A DNA stretch of 27,668 nucleotides. Source: Fimbriimonas sp. GTDB taxonomy: Bacteria > Armatimonadota > Fimbriimonadia > Fimbriimonadales > Fimbriimonadaceae. Below, one piece after another: positions 25,763 through 27,668 of this stretch (positions within the stretch are counted from its first letter, which is position 1; every line of letters begins with the position of its first letter). Under the pieces are notes generated by a model. It was not told the DNA's origin, searched no databases, and worked only from the letters and a program-made list of their open reading frames with translations. The stretch covers positions 1 to 27,668 of the forward strand of contig JAUJNV010000032.1 in the NCBI GenBank assembly GCA_030447945.1. Direction: 5' to 3'. Both the position numbers and the translations under genes were made by a program.

Positions 25763-25877
25763 GGTCCGCCGCTCCCAACGGACTCCCTCAAGTCCGCACG
25801 AGGTGAGTTCCACCCGCAACCCTGTCAGGCACCCGGCAGAAATAGCAGGCGTCGGACGAACCCGTAGGAACACCAGA

Positions 25878-25896
25878 TTTCCGCCGTGGGCGGAAA
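25878..25896. promoter_or_regulatory. Perfect inverted repeat upstream of pilB
   Basis: TTTCCGCC (25878-25885) and GGCGGAAA (25889-25896) are perfect eight-base arms around GTG. The repeat lies about 116 bases before the pilB start on one side and 25 bases before the tRNA-Leu remnant on the other. It may be an operator or a terminator-like hairpin; there is no U-tract. The rest of 25763-25920 shows nothing else clear. Confidence 0.4.
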
Positions 25897-25920
25897 ACAC
25901 CCTGAGGTATCATGGACCTG

Positions 25921-26005
25921 CTCGCCCAGGTGATGAAATTGGTAGACACGCACGGTTCAGGTGTGTCCAGAAGCCGGTGAGAATCGAACCTACAGGTTCA
26001 AATGG
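25921..26005 (+). pseudogene. tRNA-Leu remnant (5' half intact, 3' half replaced)
   Basis: Bases 25921-25962 repeat the leader and 5' half of the intact tRNA-Leu at 27296-27337, with a single difference (A at 25933, G at 27308). The acceptor 5' strand, D arm and anticodon CAG are all kept. After 25962 the match ends: the anticodon stem lacks two Cs. The following bases carry a T-loop-like AGGTTCAAAT (25994-26003) but no matching T-stem or 3' acceptor strand. GAACCT and AGGTTC (25986-25999) form a palindrome, and GAGAATCGAACC resembles a T arm read from the other strand. It cannot fold as a complete tRNA. Confidence 0.65.
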
Positions 26006-26158
26006 CCACCGCAGAAAGGCGCAGAAGACCGCAGAGAACCGCATCCTTTACCGGGATTGTGAGTCGGTCGGCCCTTCTTCTTACCGGGGTGGCGATACGA
26101 ACATAGTCCCAGCTGCTGCATTTGCATCCGGCACGCAATACTGGTTATAGGAACAGGA

Positions 26159-27157
26159 ATGAGCAAGATAGCCGAGATCTCGTGGGGCGAGTTCCTGCGT
26201 TCGTCACCTCCTGGCCGGTTCTTTCGGATTCCCGATCTCAACGTTCGTCGCCCGGTATCAGCACCTGAACTTAACGGCGGCAACGTCAATGCTGGCGCTG
26301 GTGCCTACGCAAAGGCCGGTAACTACAGCGGCTCCTCTTCGGACCGAGACCCGTCCTACTTCTGCTCAGAGTTGCCCACCGTCAAGCTGTACTGCGAAGA
26401 AAAAACGTGTGAGGGCGAGCTGTTCCACGAAGCTGCTGAGTTGGACGACTATCTAAGCTGGACGCCAGATGGTGCTGAGAGAGGCGACATGTTGGAGTAC
26501 AGATGCAACAACTGCGGTAGAGGTCGATCGCTTTTCGGGATCGTCACGAAGCTGGACCCTGAACGGAACCTCCTGGCCCTAAAGATGGGACAATACCCAG
26601 CCCTCGGTGGCGCAGTTCCTGCTTCCGTCAAAGCGCTTACGCATGAACATTACAAGGAATTGCTCATCAAAGGGATTGCTTGCCTCCGTCTCGGTTACGG
26701 TGTCGCAGCTCATGCCTACCTTCGGCAGGTATTGGAAGGCATCCATGTCGACTTGTTAAAACAAGTCCGCAGCATCAGCCCACCGGCTGACCAGGCCAAG
26801 TATGACGAGGCAATCACGAAGGGGAACTTCTCTGATTCGCTGGAGCTAGTGTCACACGTCATTCCCGACGCACTCAAGATTGGCACTGAGAACCCGCTCC
26901 GCCTCATCTATAGTGCCTTCAGCGAAGAACTACACCACGGTGATGATGATGATGATTGTTTTCGCGCTGCTCAGCACGGGCTGTCTCTTCTGATCCTGAC
27001 GCTTGACGCCATCGCTGCCCAGAAGCGGCTGGTGAAGTTTCAGAAGTCAGCAATCGAAGAGTTGGCTCAGATCCACGCTGAGTCCAAATCTGGCCGCACC
27101 TCACCCTCAACGAGTTCAGAGGCACCCCAGGACGAATCCGAGCAAGGTACATTCTGA
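26159..27157 (+). CDS. Zinc-finger protein with DUF4145-like C-terminal region, unknown function
   Basis: The protein has 332 residues. Codon use and GC differ from the flanking genes. A cysteine cluster (YFCSELPTVKLYC, KTC and, after about 35 residues, YRCNNCGRG) suggests a zinc ribbon at about residues 70-125. The helical second half has KGIACLRLGYGVAAHAYLRQVLEGIHVDLL (about 173-202) and LIYSAFSEELHHGDDDDD (about 253-270). This resembles the LRxxLE helices and terminal HG motif of DUF4145-type and related proteins that occur singly or within restriction and phage-defence regions. The tail is Ser/Glu rich. It lies alone between two tRNA-Leu copies and is probably horizontally acquired. Function cannot be stated. 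Confidence 0.75.
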   Translation: MSKIAEISWGEFLRSSPPGRFFRIPDLNVRRPVSAPELNGGNVNAGAGAYAKAGNYSGSSSDRDPSYFCSELPTVKLYCEEKTCEGELFHEAAELDDYLSWTPDGAERGDMLEYRCNNCGRGRSLFGIVTKLDPERNLLALKMGQYPALGGAVPASVKALTHEHYKELLIKGIACLRLGYGVAAHAYLRQVLEGIHVDLLKQVRSISPPADQAKYDEAITKGNFSDSLELVSHVIPDALKIGTENPLRLIYSAFSEELHHGDDDDDCFRAAQHGLSLLILTLDAIAAQKRLVKFQKSAIEELAQIHAESKSGRTSPSTSSEAPQDESEQGTF

Positions 27158-27207
27158 AGACTGGACCGGGTCTCAAGCACACGTTGCCGATCTTCGCGGT
27201 TCGCCGC

Positions 27208-27278
27208 GTACGTGTGCGTACTGCGCGTACCGGGACGGCTACCGGGATTTTCGGTTGCTTACCGGGAGGGGACCGGGA
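27208..27278. repeat. Inverted repeat followed by four ACCGGGA direct repeats
   Basis: GTACG-TGTG-CGTAC forms an inverted repeat at 27208-27221. It is followed by ACCGGGA at 27229, 27241, 27261 and 27272. The related TACCGGGATT occurs once near the left end (26049-26058) and again at 27240-27249. Such clustered repeats next to a tRNA can be recombinase or regulatory protein sites. Confidence 0.45.
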
Positions 27279-27298
27279 AAATGGTATATTTGAACCTC

Positions 27299-27384
27299 GC
27301 CCAGGTGGTGAAATTGGTAGACACGCACGGTTCAGGTCCGTGTGCCTAATAAGCATGGAGGTTCGAGTCCTCTCCTGGGCACCA
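27299..27384 (+). tRNA. tRNA-Leu (anticodon CAG)
   Basis: The acceptor arms GCCCAGG (27299-27305) and CCTGGGC (27374-27380) pair perfectly. They are followed by discriminator A and an encoded CCA (27382-27384). The anticodon stem CACGG/CCGTG encloses the loop TTCAGGT, giving anticodon CAG. A long variable arm and the T arm with TTCGAGT are typical of class II leucine tRNAs. TATATT at 27286-27291 is a possible -10 box. The 5' half is duplicated at 25921. Confidence 0.95.
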
Positions 27385-27396
27385 CCCCTTCCCCGG

Positions 27397-27421
27397 CTTC
27401 TCAGTCCTTGCTGACGAGAAG
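27397..27421 (+). terminator. Hairpin downstream of tRNA-Leu
   Basis: CTTCTCAGTC (27397-27406) pairs with GACGAGAAG (27413-27421) with one bulged A, 13 bases after the tRNA. No U-tract follows. A second GC-rich hairpin, CCCCGCCG/CGGCGGGG, is at 27493-27513. Either could end the tRNA transcript. Confidence 0.4.
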
Positions 27422-27668
27422 AGGCACCCGCTTCGGAGGTCGTCGAAGTCGGATCTACCTGTTGCCCTTAGTCTCGCTGAGTTAGGAGGTTTCCCCGCCG
27501 TGGGGCGGCGGGGGGCCAGCACCGCCCGCTCGCCCAAACGGTCCCGAAAAAACGGGAAGCGAAGGGACTCCCCCCCCCCCCCCCCCCCAAACACCCCCCC
27601 CGGCGCCCGGGGCAACGCCCACAGGGTTCCGGGGCGCCGACGCGGGGGGCGCCAACGCCGGGAAAACC
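27422..27668. other. Low-complexity tail with no gene, likely poor-quality sequence
   Basis: No credible coding region is present. A run of 19 C (27570-27588), another C7 run soon after, and G- and C-rich tracts suggest the unreliable end of a contig. Confidence 0.6.

Larger units (their letters stand above)
25921..27384. mobile_element. Possible tRNA-Leu-targeted islet, no integrase seen
   Basis: A 42-base direct repeat containing the 5' half of tRNA-Leu brackets about 1.3 kb. Inside is one ORF with lower GC than its surroundings (for example 29 G/C of 60 at 26641-26700), clustered short repeats at the left (CGCAGA copies at about 26010-26035) and right (ACCGGGA copies at 27229-27278) edges, and no gene otherwise. 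The arrangement fits insertion at the tRNA with restoration of a full gene on the right. No recombinase is encoded. Simple duplication of a tRNA locus is the main alternative. Confidence 0.45.

Noticed and set aside
26945..26956. GATGATGATGAT microsatellite
   Set aside because: It encodes the Asp run of the islet protein in frame and needs no other explanation.
27570..27588. C19 run as a G-quadruplex or regulatory element
   Set aside because: It lies in an evidently degraded contig end with other homopolymers, so a sequencing artefact is more likely.
27346..27615. Minus-strand ORF of 89 codons ending in the tRNA
   Set aside because: Its last residues (CPGEDSNLHAY) are the well-known spurious antisense translation of a tRNA-Leu gene, and the rest crosses low-complexity sequence.
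1..27668. CRISPR array, rRNA genes, transposase or integrase
   Set aside because: No regularly spaced repeats of CRISPR type, no rRNA-like segments and no recombinase motifs were seen on either strand.

Overview
The window is high-GC bacterial chromosome with densely packed genes on both strands. It encodes a diderm-type cell: type IV pilus ATPases (pilB, pilT), a system I cytochrome c maturation pair (ccmE, ccmF), TatA, a LolD/MacB-like ABC pair, a two-subunit-type glycyl-tRNA synthetase alpha chain and selenocysteine synthase. The mix, together with a prepilin-like protein carrying a proline-rich N-terminal tail, suggests Armatimonadota (Fimbriimonas-like) or a similar environmental lineage. 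This is an inference from gene style only; no marker here proves it.

Layout. 1-1217: the 3' end of an M32 carboxypeptidase and a GNAT acetyltransferase. 1207-3934 (minus): glyQ followed four bases later by a class III nucleotide cyclase. 4031-4816: a secreted GIN-domain (DUF2807) protein, tail to tail with a minus-strand selA/HD-GYP pair (4813-6723). 6792-10218 (plus): a prepilin-like membrane protein, tatA, an unknown protein, a PqqD-like protein and a small permease/ATPase ABC module. 10258-11091 (minus): a secreted protein of unknown function. 11190-13517: a CapA-type phosphoesterase and a putrescine/ornithine-type aminotransferase, followed by an inverted-repeat element. 13673-14914 (minus): a small DUF4177-like protein and a Gfo/Idh/MocA oxidoreductase. 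14950-16032: threonine aldolase. 16091-17398 (minus): a secreted protein coupled to a YprB-like exonuclease. 17536-20397: ccmE-ccmF. 20425-20997: pyrE. 20999-25762 (minus): a pilB - HDOD - pilT operon, then a hairpin, then a phosphodiester glycosidase. 25921-27384: an islet bracketed by a tRNA-Leu remnant and an intact tRNA-Leu(CAG). 27385-27668: low-complexity, apparently poor-quality sequence.

Two points govern how to read the window. First, about ten genes (selA, the unknown gene at 7747, the PqqD-like gene, the ABC ATPase, ccmF, pyrE, the phosphodiester glycosidase, pilT, the HDOD gene and pilB) are broken by one-base shifts, many in short homopolymers. The shifts cluster at 5.4-6.7, 8.0-10.2 and 19.0-25.5 kb, and the genes between are intact. 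Protein similarity continues perfectly across each shift, so these are most likely sequencing or assembly errors, not pseudogenes. I give reconstructed gene spans. Second, the most unusual structure is at 25.9-27.4 kb. The 5' half of tRNA-Leu is duplicated as a 42-base direct repeat with one mismatch. It flanks a lower-GC stretch holding one foreign-looking zinc-finger ORF and clustered ACCGGGA repeats, which looks like a tiny tRNA-targeted mobile islet without an integrase.

Several genes bear on nucleotide signalling: the class III cyclase (cAMP), the HD-GYP hydrolase (c-di-GMP), the HDOD protein inside the pilus operon, and a PilB N-terminal domain resembling MshEN c-di-GMP-binding domains. 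Pilus motility controlled by cyclic nucleotides is a reasonable but unproven reading.
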